From positions 92,768,427 through 92,832,426 of the forward strand of contig NC_084472.1 in the NCBI RefSeq assembly GCF_027409185.1: a stretch of DNA of 64,000 nucleotides. The letters run 5' to 3'. This stretch comes from Cynocephalus volans. Lineage: Eukaryota; Chordata; Mammalia; Dermoptera; Cynocephalidae. Below are positions 49,720 to 60,334 of this stretch, in pieces. A program made the position numbers and the translations under genes. Positions within the stretch are counted from its first letter, which is position 1. Each line of letters begins with the position of its first letter. Below the pieces are notes generated by a model. The model saw only the letters and a program-made list of their open reading frames with translations. It made no database searches and had not been told where the DNA came from.

Positions 49720-50500
49720 TGACAGCAGGTATCTTTTTTTGTTGTCTCATGAAAAACAAATACCTAGCATGTATCGAGCGCTTAATAAATATTTGTTGGT
49801 TGTCCTGTTGACCATTCATTCAAAGCCCTCACCATCATGGAGTTTACATTCCAGAGAGGAAAGATAGGTAATAAGTTAAATATACAATTTTAACTCAGGG
49901 CTGGCTGTTTAGCTCACTTGGCTAGAGCATGATGCTGATAACACCAAGGTCCAGGATTCAATCCCTGTACCAGTGAGCTGCCAAAACAAACAAAAAATAA
50001 TATTAATCCAGGTAATGTTCAATGCTTTAAAGAAAATCACATAGGATAAGAGAATAAGAGAATGAGGATTAGATTTCTCCATGGAGGGAGACAAAGGAAG
50101 GTAAGAGTGAAAGCAACCAGTTTGGAGGCTATGACCATCATGTAACTGAAAGATGAGAGTCTGGACTAGTGTGGAAAGAAGGAAAGTAGAAAAAAAGTTT
50201 GGATTGGGCTATATATCGAAGGTAGAGCTGACAGCAATAAACATAGAATGGAAGCAAAATAAAGGAGTCAATAACTCCAAAGCAGGTCTGAATCAATGTG
50301 AGCCCCTGATGCTTACGTAAAACATGGGATGCCTAGGAGGTCGGTGCATTGGGAATTTAGTTGGCTCTGACAGAAGGTATGGAGACACATGGCAAAAAGT
50401 GATGGAAAAGGGGACAAACAATGAGGGCCTAAGAGGCCCTTTATTAAAGGATGACTTTGTTTATAATGGATGTGAGAAGAGATAATTGAAGGCAAGAAGG
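49720..50500 (-). repeat. L2-derived sequence interrupted by a SINE
   Basis: At 49720-49800 a plus-oriented L2 end is visible (ATACCTAGCATGTATCGAGC, GCTTAATAAATATTTGTTGG). From 49810 onward antisense L2 follows (CCATCATGGAGTTTACATTC, CCAGTTTGGAGGCTATGACC, GAAGGTAGAGCTGACAGCAA). Confidence 0.6.
49898..49999 (+). repeat. tRNA-Ile-derived SINE
   Basis: GGGCTGGCTGTTTAGCTCAC, GATGCTGATAACACCAAGGT and CCAGGATTCAATCCCTGTAC, then GTGAGCTGCC and an A-rich tail. This copy keeps the tRNA-Ile anticodon-arm region GCTGATAAC especially well. Confidence 0.92.
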
Positions 50501-50715
50501 GAGACTAATGTAGTAAGTTAGAAATATGAAGAGGACTAAATTGAGGAAATAGGTTTTCATTTACCGTTAACTAAGATTCCACAATAATTTAATTCTACCC
50601 ATAAAACAAATTGAATTACTCAAGAAATCAAGAAAAACACAGGTGGGGTGGGGAAGACATTCTTGATGGATATTCACATGTCCTTTTCATATATTTGGAG
50701 AGAGGCTTTGGTCTT

Positions 50716-51070
50716 TGATGGAGTTTGGATGTATTGTCCTCCCAGAACTCATTTGGAAATTTGATCTCCAGTGTGGCAGTTTGTGGCAGATCCCTCATGA
50801 ATGGATTAATGCTCTCCCTAGGTGGGAGGATTAATGAGTGAGTTCTCGCTCATTAGTTCCCAAGAGAGCTGGTTGTTTAAAATACACTGGCACCTCCCCT
50901 CTCTCTGCTTCCACCATCTTGCAATGTGAGACCCTTGGGTCACTGTTGCCACCACCAGATGGACTTTGGACTTCCCAGCCTCAGAAACTGTAAGCAATAA
51001 ATTTAATTTTCTTTGTGAATCATCCAGTTCCATGTATTCTGTTATAAGCAACACAAATGGACTAATATAG
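50716..51070 (+). repeat. MST-type MaLR LTR
   Basis: TGATGGAGTTTGGATGTATT, GTGGCAGATCCCTCATGAAT, AATGAGTGAGTTCTCGCTCA, CCCAAGAGAGCTGGTTGTTT and CACAAATGGACTAATATAG match MST LTRs at near full length. Confidence 0.9.
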
Positions 51071-52079
51071 TCTTAAAGAGTTGAAGTATGTCACATGCCT
51101 TCTCCAGTTCCCCAAATTTCTATAGACCCTGGAAACTCTGCCTTTCCCTCCACTATAGGCAATCTCACTAACTCCACAATGAAGAGAGGGTGATATATTC
51201 TCAGAGGAATTTCACATGGATAGTTCCTGGACTAAAATTCACTCACTGGGAGTTCTAAATCTTACCATCGAAAGTAGGAACAGCGTTTAGCTTCAGAAGT
51301 CCCACAGGCCAAAGAGCAATGATAAGAGGTAAGGAGATTGCAGCAGGAACCCTTAGACCCTCACACCCACCCCACTTTATCAAATAGAAAATCCATTAAG
51401 TATCTCTAAGTATGTGGAATGACCACATAGTTCTACCTGAAACAAGAAACAAAACACAAGGTCATCTTTCGCTGATGAGAGAGTGTCCATTAGGGTGAAC
51501 ACAAAGCTCACTAAAATACTCATTTAGGGGGAAAAAAACATTCACATAAGGTTTTAATCTATTTTTTAATCAAAAAAATTATTATACAAATACACACATA
51601 TATTTCATAAAAATAGTTTTATATTAAGTTTCCATCAAGAGCTTCTTTTGAGAAATGCGAATTTCTTTTACCTCTTTGCTTCCCCTCCTTCCCCTCCAGT
51701 CAACCTGTTATCTGACTGTGAATACCTTCAGGGAGATTCAATCTGTGTGGGTGCAAGGAATAAAAAGCCTGGGTTTTCAAGACTTTAAACTACCACTACC
51801 TGATGATTTTGAGCATATTGGCTCTATTTGTGTCAAAGTAAAATAAAAATAAAAGCATCTACCTTTTAGGCTTAAAAGGACTGGATGAGGTAACAGAAAC
51901 ATCTGGAACCTTTGCTGGCAGATAGCAAATGTACAACGAACTGAATTATTATTTTTAAAAGACATATAATATTTAAATTCAAATGCTTTCTTTTTATCAC
52001 TCTACCACATTTATTACTGCTCCAGATAAATTGTTTCTTCTCACGTGAGGGTAAATTTCCAATCTCACACCTGATTTTC
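51071..52079. other. Unassigned intergenic DNA
   Basis: No gene or named repeat is recognised. The 63-codon frame at 51655-51846 shows no domain. Confidence 0.3.
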
Positions 52080-52240
52080 TCCAGGGCAAAAATCCCAGTT
52101 TCCTATATACTTTGTAATTTGTCAAGACACAGCTAAAATACAACCTTCTCCATCTCTCGCCATTCCCCAAACTATGTGATTTTTAACTCCAATGTATTTC
52201 CATAGTGTTCATCACATGCTAATCAAGAAATCTGAGAAAT
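52080..52240 (+). repeat. L2 LINE fragment
   Basis: GACACAGCTAAAATACAACC followed by TTCTCCATCTCTCGCCATTC resembles the L2 3' region where it reads CAGCTCAAATGTCACCTCC. Confidence 0.5.
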
Positions 52241-52752
52241 CAAAGCTTCAAATCCCTTCCCTATTCCCCATGAACTCTTTATCCTGTAATTTCTTTTCTT
52301 GCTTTACACAAGATTGAAGAAAACCAACTGCAGTGAGGTCACCTCACTTTCCTCCTTAGCCTCAGATACACTATTTAAGGCAGATTTCCTTCCCTCTCAT
52401 TTGAGGATAGAAGGAGCTGGTCTAGATTTGTATGAGCTGAGACTTCCTGAGCTCCTCTTGCTAATTCTTAACCCAGAAGAGTATTAGTAGTTCAGCTATA
52501 AAGAACCTTACAGCTTGACTCCTCTGCACATTTGTAGAGCACTTTTTCCAAGTTATAACTACAGACAACCCTGGATTTTCTACTTGATCAATACATTTGT
52601 TGCCCAAGGTGCATTTATTAAATGCAAAATGTTTTAACTATACAGATTATCTTCCCAGTGTGGTGGGATACTCCCAGGTGTTCTGGATGCTTCTCTGATA
52701 GCCTGAGATCTCCTAGGTCTTATTTAGCCCAGATATCCAAGACTTACAGTTT
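52241..52752. other. Unassigned intergenic DNA
   Basis: Nothing is recognised. Confidence 0.3.
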
Positions 52753-52861
52753 GTTTTGTTTTGGGTTTTGGCAGCTGACCAGTACAGAGATTGAACCCCG
52801 GACCTTGGTGTTGTCAGCACCATGCTCTAACCAACAGAGCTGACCAGCCAGCCCTCGCATG
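52753..52861 (-). repeat. tRNA-Ile-derived SINE
   Basis: The reverse strand reads GGGCTGGCTGGTCAGCTCTG, TTGGTTAGAGCATGGTGCTG, ACAACACCAAGGTCCGGGGT and CTCTGTACTGGTCAGCTGCC, then an A-rich tail. An 8-bp duplication TACAGTTT lies at 52745-52752 and 52862-52869. This is one of the best preserved heads in the window. Confidence 0.95.
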
Positions 52862-53094
52862 TACAGTTTCTTGAAGCTACTTCTGATTATACCTTACCCT
52901 GCCAACAATCTTCACAAAATGGCCATTTGACTGGCAGTCCTAGGCATGAATCATGACTGCTTGAATGTCACTAAGAGGATAAAGGGAAAGCTCACCAAAA
53001 TCTGCATACTAACACCTCGGCACCATCACCATGTCTTTACATTTTAAAACTTAAAATTGCACATTTCTTCCTTCTGTTAGCTTTGTTCTTTATC

Positions 53095-53265
53095 TTGGCT
53101 GCATATTATAATCACCTAGAAAGCTTTGAGAAAAGGTTGCCTGATTTCCAACCTGAGATTCTGATGTAATCGATGTGGAGGGTGGCTTGGATATTAGGAT
53201 TTTTAAAAACCCCTCGGTTGATTTTAAGATACACAGTATTTGCAAACCCACTGCTGTACAAGGAA
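53095..53265. mobile_element. MER5-type hAT element
   Basis: TTGGCTGCATATTATAATCA, CCTAGAAAGCTTTGAGAAAA and GAGATTCTGATGTAATCGAT match a MER5 element; the far end is decayed. Confidence 0.7.
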
Positions 53266-53285
53266 TACCATTTTCACACCAACTT

Positions 53286-53719
53286 TGTTATGGGTTAAAT
53301 TGTGTTCCTTCTTCCAACCCCCCCTCCCTGCAAAAAGATACATTGAAGTCCTAACACCCTGTACCTCAGAATGTGACCTTATTTGGAAATAGGGTTATTG
53401 AGTTAAAATGAGGTCGTATTGTGGGGCGGACTCCTAATCCATATGACTGGTGTCCTTATTTTAAAAATGCCATGTGAAGAGACAGAGACAGAGCACCAAG
53501 ATGAAGGCAAGGGTGGGAGTGTTGCATCAACAAGCCACCAACAGCAAAAGTTGCCAGCAAACCACAAGAATCCAGGAGACAGGCATGGGCACAGTCCTCA
53601 GAGGAAGCCAGTTTGAGACTTCTAGCCTTCAGAACCATGAGACAGCACATTTCTGTTGTTTAAGCCACCAGGCTCATGGTACTTTATTATGTATAGTAGC
53701 CCTAGCAAATGAATACACC
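53286..53719 (+). repeat. MLT1-type LTR
   Basis: TGTTATGGGTTAAATTGTGT, ATTGAAGTCCTAACACCCTG, TACCTCAGAATGTGACCTTA, GCCATGTGAAGAGACAGAGA and CAGAACCATGAGACAGCACA in order. The open frames here are internal to it. Confidence 0.9.
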
Positions 53720-53889
53720 ATTTCACCTGCGTATTCTTTACTTTTTAGTTTTTACACAGGTATACCTCCCAGTAGGACTTTGACACCCACCACCACCCAC
53801 CCAGCCCCACAATTTGCCACACCATTTCTGTGTTGCTTTTTTCCTTACTCTCTCATATGTATTCACTGTGCATTTGTGTGCCAGTGACT

Positions 53890-54150
53890 GTTGAACAGAC
53901 TGTTTAGCACCAGGAGATAAGAGGATGAGCAGGGGGACTGGCAAACAAGCAAACAAGGATGAGCAAAACAGGCACAGTCTCCACTCTCATGAAGGCCTTC
54001 AAATAATCACCCAAGTGAATACAAAATTACAGGTGTGCTTTGCATAAGACGTTGCAATGATGTCCCAAGATTATCTCTTGTTAAGGATGTCAAGGAAGGC
54101 TTTCTTGAGAGGTGAAACATAATCTAAGATCTGAAGAAGGAGAGGAATTA
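53890..54150 (-). repeat. L2 LINE fragment
   Basis: CAGTCTCCACTCTCATGAAG and GTCAAGGAAGGCTTTCTTGA followed by AATCTAAGATCTGAAGAAGG match antisense L2. Confidence 0.65.
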
Positions 54151-54299
54151 GCAAAAAAGAAAAAAAGTTGTGACTGAAGTACAGGAAGGTGGATATACAA
54201 AGCTCTCGTGGCTGGAAGGTTTCTTTGGGCAATCATTGATTCAGGTCAGGAGGCTGTGCCCAAGTATTATTCTCAAAGACTTAAAAACATGAGCCTCAT

Positions 54300-54600
54300 A
54301 CAAGTATAGATGAACTTACGCTAAAGATTTTATTCGACTCAATGATTAATTAGGGAACTAGTCAGATAGTAAAGTTCGTTCCAAGAGACATGAGAAGCAG
54401 TTTTATATAGATCACCAGAGATACAGAAAAATGTTAAAGATTGCTTAGGATACAAAACTGGTTAATATCCTACAGGGCAATAAAACCAAAACCTATGAGA
54501 TTATGTTTTCTATCAGTTCTACAAGTTAACTTGCAACTTTACAGTGTCTGGGCTCTCATCAAGTTGTAAAGTCAAATACAGGTACGTTCTCTTAGAGAAT
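54300..54600. repeat. Unnamed repeat inside L2, related to 2430
   Basis: The block CTGGTTAATATCCTACAGGG and following CAATAAA recur near 2431-2452. It appears to interrupt L2 sequence lying on both sides. Confidence 0.4.
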
Positions 54601-54679
54601 TTATAATAATCCTTGTGTGACATTGAAAGGAAGTGCTGATTTTTTTGGTTTCTAAGTTTGGTTTATAGCCAACAGTTAA

Positions 54680-54900
54680 GTTGCACAGGTGGGAGAAATT
54701 TGATGTAAGATGAGGCTGGAGAGATAGGCAGGGGGTCAGATCATGCAGGGGCTGAGAAAGGGGTTTTGCCTTTATTCTAAGAGCAGGGAGAAGCCTCTGA
54801 AGAGTTTTGTCATTGTGGTGACTTCATCTAATTCATAGCTGAAAAAGCTCACTCTGGTGGGAGTGCAGAATCCTACAAGGGTCAAGAGAGAAACAGAGAA
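54680..54900 (-). repeat. L2 LINE fragment
   Basis: CAGATCATGCAGGGGCTGAG, TTTTGCCTTTATTCTAAGAG and GAAAAAGCTCACTCTGGTGG match antisense L2 and continue the piece at 53890-54150. Confidence 0.7.
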
Positions 54901-55127
54901 AGCAGGAAAGTGGTAATGCAGACTTGGTCTAGAAGGTGGTACTGAAGACAGAAGAAAGGAGACAACTCTGTGACCATGTCGGAAAGTAACATTTCTGGGG
55001 AACACAGGATGACAATCAGTTTAGCAGAAAAGATGTAATTTTGAGGGACGTTTGGGGGGTGCTTAAGAGGTATCAAGTTAGTTATACATGTAGGAAGCTT
55101 GAAGGAACACCCTGGGGTTAGAGCGAT

Positions 55128-55180
55128 GTTTCTCAACCTTTTTATCATTGTTGCCCTTTATAGGAAGACTTTTTTCATGC
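55128..55180. mobile_element. hAT end fragment
   Basis: ATGTTTCTCAACCTTTTTAT resembles the CAGTGGTTCTCAACCTTT end common to Charlie-type elements. Only this end is seen. Confidence 0.45.
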
Positions 55181-55189
55181 CACTGTTTG

Positions 55190-55420
55190 TATTTTTGAAT
55201 TGACACGTAATAATGGGGTACAGAGTAATGTGTCGATACATGTGCACACTGTGATCAAATCAGGCTGATTAGCATGTCCGTCACCACATTTATTATTTAT
55301 AAGGAGACTTTTTAGACATTTTCCCTAATCACCCCCTTCCCTATGAAATTTCGCTACCAGATATACCGTGTTATTTATTTATGTACAGAGCCCTCTTGGA
55401 GGGCATGAGCCAATGTTGTA
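55190..55420 (-). repeat. L1 3' UTR fragment
   Basis: GAATTGACACGTAATAATGG, CACTGTGATCAAATCAGGCT and GATTAGCATGTCCGTCACCA match the same L1 region as the left end of 39760-41250. Confidence 0.7.
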
Positions 55421-55427
55421 GCTAAGT

Positions 55428-55452
55428 TTTTTTTTTTTTTTTTTTTTTTTTT
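55428..55452. repeat. Poly(T) tract
   Basis: About 25 T in a row; it may be the tail of an unrecognised minus-strand retroposon. Confidence 0.9.
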
Positions 55453-55669
55453 ATTTAACTTCTCATGAACCAGTTTTCACCCGTTAGACACATGGGTTAG
55501 AAATATAAATGTAGGAATTCTTGTGAGGCAATAGCTTAAGCTGTGGGCATGATGTATGTACACTACATATTTACAAGTCTAAAAAGAAAGCAGCAGCAGC
55601 CACAGTGGCAGGGAAATGAGGACAATGGGTGATCTATTAGGTCAAGAGAATTTTCTTTTTGATACATTC

Positions 55670-55790
55670 TTTTATTTAAACATTTATTGGCCTCCAACAA
55701 TGAGCTATAGAATGTCAGGAAATTGAAAAGGATGGCACTGCTTCTGCCCTCAGGAAACACATGATCTAGTGGGGGAGAGAGGAAAGCAAT
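55670..55790 (-). repeat. L2-related ancient repeat
   Basis: AAACATTTATTGGCCTCCAA, CTGCTTCTGCCCTCAGGAAA and CACATGATCTAGTGGGGGAG follow the antisense ancient block also seen at 31135. Confidence 0.55.
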
Positions 55791-56356
55791 CCCCCCATTT
55801 CAGGACACAGTGAAACTTGCTAGCGTGGAGATATACACTGGGCATCGCTGGGTCACAAAGGATGGACAGATAATTCAAATCGTAAATACTTTATGCCAAA
55901 TTCCAACTGCAAACATTGGAATTGTCTATGGACTATCTTTCTGCCCCACAGCTAGATTTTAAGTCTGTACAGGGTGAGTTGGTGTCTCATATTTGTACAA
56001 TCCAGCAACTCGAAGAACGAGGATTTCTTGAGGAAGGATTAATAGCATTGACTACTGCTGAGAGTTTGAGCAATATAAAAACAGAATAAAACCAATTGCC
56101 TTTAGCAATATGGAAGCCATTGAGACCTGGCGGTAGAAAATGGGAACAGAAAGCAGGTTGTACTGAATGCAGGGGTGGATAGCATAAACCAACAAACACA
56201 CCAGAGCACATTTCAGCCCCCATTTTTTTGTGAATGGAGGAAGATGTAGGATTGAGAGTGTTTGTAAAGGGAGATAAATAAGCTTTTTGAAAGTCAATTT
56301 TAGAAGGCCCTACGGGACAGTTTGAACATTGAACAGGGGGAAGGAATAATTTATAG
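55791..56356. other. Unassigned intergenic DNA
   Basis: The minus strand has a frame of 146 codons at 55987-56427. It runs into a hAT fragment and has no recognised domain, so I do not call it a gene. Confidence 0.35.
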
Positions 56357-56530
56357 CAGGGCTTGGCAGATGCTGGCCCTTGTTTTTGTAAATAAAATTT
56401 TATTGGAACACAGCCACACCCATTCATATAAGTACTGCCCTGGGTTGCCTTTGCATTACAGCAGCAGAGTTAGTTTCAAGAGGTACAGTACGGCTAGCAG
56501 AGCCCACCACAGCAGCACACAGAGGATGGC
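56357..56530. mobile_element. hAT-type element fragment
   Basis: CAGGGCTTGGCAGATGCTGG, TTTTGTAAATAAAATTTTAT and TGGAACACAGCCACACCCAT match a common Charlie-type element that reads GTAAATAAAGTTTTATTGGAA in its consensus. Confidence 0.75.
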
Positions 56531-56810
56531 ATGACTCACCAGCTGTAATATTTAACGCCTGCCCTCCTGGGTTTCAGACTTGTTAAGAACCTGTTACCAC
56601 TATCTTTTGGCCTATTTCTCACTTTTTGAACAGGAATATGTACCCTATGCTTGTCCTGCCATTACATCTTGGAAGTAGATAACTTGTTTTGATTTCACTG
56701 ATGGGACTTTGAACTTCAGACTTTTGAGTTGAAACAAGTTAAGGCTTTGGGGATGGAATAAATGTACGTACCCATAAGGAGGACATAAATGTTGGGGGCC
56801 AATGGAGAAA

Positions 56811-57096
56811 TAATATGGATTGAATTGTGTCCCCCAGGTTTTATGTATTGAAGCTTAATCCACATTATAACTATTGAAGATGGGAAATCCTATTACGGTA
56901 ATAAAAGGTGGTGCCTTGAAGAGGTGATTAGATTCTGAAGCCCACGCCCTAATGAATGGATTAAGAATGGTGGTCATGGGCATGGTTCTAAAGGCATTAA
57001 AAGGAGAGCATGTGAGTTTCTCTCTGCTTCTGCCATCTTACAATGTGATACCTCGTGTTGCTGAAGCCAAAAACAAATTCATGCGGATTGTTAAGG
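56811..57096 (+). repeat. MaLR LTR fragment
   Basis: TATGGATTGAATTGTGTCCC, GAAGAGGTGATTAGATTCTG and CTGCTTCTGCCATCTTACAA follow a MaLR LTR; the 3' half is missing. Confidence 0.65.
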
Positions 57097-57116
57097 ACCT
57101 GTTACCTCTTTCTTAC

Positions 57117-57245
57117 AATCTAATCACTTCTTACAGGCCCCAGTTTCAAATACCATAATTGGATTTTCCACCCTCTTAACAGTGTTACAATTGAGATTAA
57201 GTTTCCAATACATGCCCTTTTGGGGGACATATTTGACCCATAGCA
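57117..57245 (-). repeat. MLT1 LTR fragment, opposite orientation
   Basis: CTAATCACTTCTTACAGGCC, GAGATTAAGTTTCCAATACA and TGGGGGACATATTTGACCCA are the reverse complement of an MLT1 5' part. A 20-bp A-run follows at 57261-57280. Confidence 0.75.
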
Positions 57246-57531
57246 TTAAAGTAGAATGTTAAAAAAAAAAAAAAAAAAAAGTATAGATCTACTAGGCAGT
57301 TAATCAGTTAGTATGCTATTCATAAGTATGATATTAATTTTCCCTTGATCTTGAATTCACTATCCTAAGATAATTGGTTGTTAATAATTTGTAAAGCTCT
57401 CACAAAATATGTCCATGTGGAATTCCTGCACTTTGAAGAAAGGGTGCAGATAATGGTATAACGTTCTGTATAATGATTTAAGTTTTCCAAGTTTACTATC
57501 CCCACTTTTTATAACAACTGTTGGTCTAGAT

Positions 57532-57756
57532 CAGGGTTTCTCAGCCTCAGCACTACTCATGTTTTGAGCCAGATAATCCTTTCTGTTGGGCTGTGCTGCA
57601 CATTGTACAATATACAGCAGCATCACTGGTCTTTAGTGACTAGATTCCAGTAACACCACTGTTTTGGTGTTATGACAACCAAAAATTGTCTCCAGACATT
57701 GTCAAATGTTCTCATTGGGGGTGGGAGCAAAGTTGCCACCACAGAGAACCATCGGT
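57532..57756. mobile_element. MER20-like hAT element
   Basis: CAGGGTTTCTCAGCCTCAGC, CAGATAATCCTTTCTGTTGG, GACAACCAAAAATTGTCTCC and AGAGAACCATCGGTG match a complete MER20. Confidence 0.88.
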
Positions 57757-57995
57757 GTGGCTTATCATATATATGGTCCAGATTACTACAAACAATTTTT
57801 ATTGTTGTGGGTTGTATGGCAATGTAAATGTTTGATCCAGAGTATTTTTTTAGCCTACAACTTTCAATAAATAGTCATGAAGACCTGCACACATTGGATT
57901 TTAAACATTAATCATAGACACTTATTCCTAAACCCTCTCACATTTTCATGGTAATGAATCATCATTATCTTTTCCTCAGGAAACTGGGAAGGGGT

Positions 57996-58115
57996 TTGTT
58001 TTGTTTTGTTGCTTTGTTGTTGTTTCCCCCTCACCCGCCCAAGGCTGGCCAGTAAGGGGATCCAAATCCTCGACCTTGGTGTTATAACACCACACTCTAA
58101 TCAACTGCTACGGCT
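57996..58115 (-). repeat. tRNA-Ile-derived SINE
   Basis: The reverse strand reads GTTGATTAGAGTGTGGTGTT, ATAACACCAAGGTCGAGGAT and CCCCTTACTGGCCAGCC, then an A-rich tail seen as TTTTG units on the left. Confidence 0.9.
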
Positions 58116-58515
58116 CTGATTCAGAATCTCAGTGTTTCAAATAATTATCTCACTTCTAACTCACTGACCTAACCTAATTCCCACTTCTCAGATCAAGGCC
58201 ACTTTCCCCCAAATCTTCTTGGGATTCAGTGTGAAGAAACACAAGGACTTTTTCCAAAGCTTACATCTCTACCAAAAAACCCCCAAAACGTATCCACTTG
58301 TTTTAAAAGAAAATTCTGAGGATTCCAAATAGCCAATTAAAAATCAGTTCCCAAAAGAGAGCTCACTAAAACCCCACCATTTCCCAGGCCCCCATGAGTC
58401 CACAGAAGCACTTCTCTGATATTTGCTTTTGCTCCCTCCTCCTCTGCCAGTCCTGAAGTTGGCCTCCACATGCGCCGGAGCACACCACGGACGGAAATGT
58501 CAGTAACACGCTTCT
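58116..58515. other. Unassigned intergenic DNA
   Basis: Nothing is recognised. The part at 58430-58500 is GC-richer with several CpG. Confidence 0.3.
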
Positions 58516-58623
58516 GGGGCTGGCCGGGTAGCTCACTCAGAAGAGCATGGTGCTGTTAACGCCAGATCAAGGGTTGGATCCCCTTACTGGCCAGCCACAA
58601 AAAAAAAAAAAAAAAAAAAAAAA
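58516..58623 (+). repeat. tRNA-Ile-derived SINE
   Basis: GGGGCTGGCCGGGTAGCTCA, AGCATGGTGCTGTTAACGCC, CTTACTGGCCAGCCAC and a pure A-run of about 25. The long uninterrupted tail suggests a younger copy. Confidence 0.94.
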
Positions 58624-59552
58624 GACTACTTTCACTTCATGTAGAAATTGGCTTGCATTTTTAGGAAATCTGAATAAAATCGGACCACTGTCCTACCTAG
58701 TCGTGCTTATTGCATTAGGAGTCAAAACAGAGTGCTTGCTTTTTGGTATGGTGATCTAGATTTAATTTCTTATCGTTATTTACTAGATACTTAACAGTTA
58801 TGTGAATTTAAGAAAATTAAATCTCTGAGTATCAGTTTCCACATGAGTAATAAGATTAATACATGCTTATATTACAGGTTGTTAAAAATATGAAGGGAGA
58901 TAAGTACATTAAACTTTTCACATGAAAGTCCCTATGTAAATATTTTCTTTTCTTCTTCTCAGCATTATGTAACCACCCCTGAGCAAGTATGTCAGATAGA
59001 ACATTTGTCAGTGGATCACCAAATAGAGAAAAAAGAAAATACAAGACCTCATTATAATATTACTTATGTGTTTCAAAGCACTATCAGGCTTTTAAGAAAT
59101 CTAATTTTTCTTGTCTGAAACAGAAGTAGAAAAGAATGCATGAAAAAATAATTTTAAAATATTCACATTTTCCACAACTCCTCCTCCCTACCCAGATAAA
59201 ATGCCCAGGGACATTAAGTTGTTTTTCTTTGTTTAAAATGATAAATCTTGGGAAGTCTTGATACTCACTTTTAGTAACAGGATGCCTCAATGTCAGTAAT
59301 AGAATCAGAAAGAGGATGCCTCTATTACTCAGGGCATGATGATGATACACTCAAATGTGAAGTCCTGCTTTCATTCCTGATTACATCTAGTTCTGCAAAT
59401 TCTTTCAGATATGTTTAGACCCCAGACCATGTTTCTTGTTTAATTTCCCAATCCTATGATGCATATGCATTTGTTGTTCTCATTAGTGTAGGGTCTTTCA
59501 GTTATTATCATTCATGCTTCTTCTTAAATGCAACCTCTTCCTCTAAATAGGT
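58624..59552. other. Unassigned, 3' flank of TRIML2
   Basis: No gene is visible. An 88-codon minus-strand frame at 59084-59350 has no recognised domain. Confidence 0.35.
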
Positions 59553-59568
59553 GCTGAAAGTTATATGA

Positions 59569-59639
59569 TATTTTTGGGGGGGAGGAGGGGGGCAGCTGAC
59601 TGGTCTGATTATCTGAACTCGTGACCTTGGTGTTACAAG
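59569..59639 (-). repeat. 5'-truncated tRNA SINE with TSD
   Basis: The minus strand starts inside the anticodon arm (TTGTAACACCAAGGTCACGA) and continues to CCAGTCAGCTGCC. A G-run on the plus strand replaces most of the tail. A perfect 16-bp duplication GCTGAAAGTTATATGA lies at 59553-59568 and 59640-59655. Confidence 0.9.
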
Positions 59640-59703
59640 GCTGAAAGTTATATGAAGGCAAAGGCTATGGGGTATAAAACTGGGTTCTATGTCATAGAAG
59701 TCT

Positions 59704-59709
59704 TTTATT
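59704..59709 (-). promoter_or_regulatory. Possible TRIML2 poly(A) signal
   Basis: AATAAA on the minus strand, 38 bases after the TRIML2 stop codon. Its position would give a very short 3' UTR, so use of this signal is uncertain. Confidence 0.4.
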
Positions 59710-59747
59710 GGATTTCTTAACTTTCTGGTCTCTTGTGGTCTAGGATT

Positions 59748-60334
59748 TCACACAAAGGAGGATTCAGGGCTAACAGAAACTTTACAAGAAAGGATATGAG
59801 GGGAGGAGACAGTGAGAGAGTCTGAACTTATGTCTCCATTTGGGATACAAAGAGAAAATATAGGACTGAGAGCTCCTTGGAAGGTGAGATGAGAGAAATT
59901 ATAAATGAGGGACCTCTCCGTCACATTGTAGAATGATATCTGCCCATACTCATAGTCTAGGAAAACTCCAACTTTGTGCATTTGCTCTTTCAGGAAGACC
60001 CTTCTTAAAGGTGGAAAGACCCAAAAGGTACAGTCCTTCCCCATCACAGATCCCGTGAGTAAGACTTTATCTCCAGAAGCGTTTGGCGTGGGGCCTTTTC
60101 TGTTTGCAGAGTCTTGGTATGTGCCCAATTGCCACTTTCTGGCCTTTCCCACGTCTACCTCCCAGTAGTGCCTTCCTGAGGCAAAGCTTTCCACACCCAA
60201 CACAGTGGCACTGAAGTCATATCTGCCTGGGTGGCCAGGCACATCCTGCGGGCTATTTCCAAGTCTCACACTTCTCAGGTCCTCAGATAAGACCAGGCAG
60301 GGATGAGCTGTTTCAGGATCCAAAGTTATATTTC
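59748..60334 (-). CDS. TRIML2: TRIML2 last coding exon (PRY-SPRY domain)
   Basis: TRIML2 is a RING-less member of the TRIM family; PRY-SPRY (B30.2) domains bind protein partners. This exon encodes 194 residues starting NITLDPETAH and ending at TGA 59748-59750. The PRY motif LDPETAH is at residues 4-10, WEVDVG at 57-62 and LDYEYGQISFYN at 125-136, the three conserved landmarks, with no internal stop or frameshift. The tail (SLTVSSPHILSC then VSVSPESSFV) matches TRIML2 better than its neighbour TRIML1, as I recall them. The exon starts at 60334 after CTATAG with a pyrimidine-rich tract; one base of the first codon comes from the previous exon. The residue before DPETAH is Leu (TTG), so this is not the protein start. 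Coiled-coil and B-box exons are not found in the 3.7 kb to the right and should lie outside the window. TRIML1 is the main alternative. Confidence 0.9.

Noticed and set aside
53419-53887. Frames of 65 and 137 codons
   Set aside because: Largely inside an MLT1 LTR; no domain, and they run out into unique sequence by chance.
55987-56427. 146-codon minus-strand frame as a gene
   Set aside because: It extends into a hAT fragment, and its sequence shows no domain or splice context.
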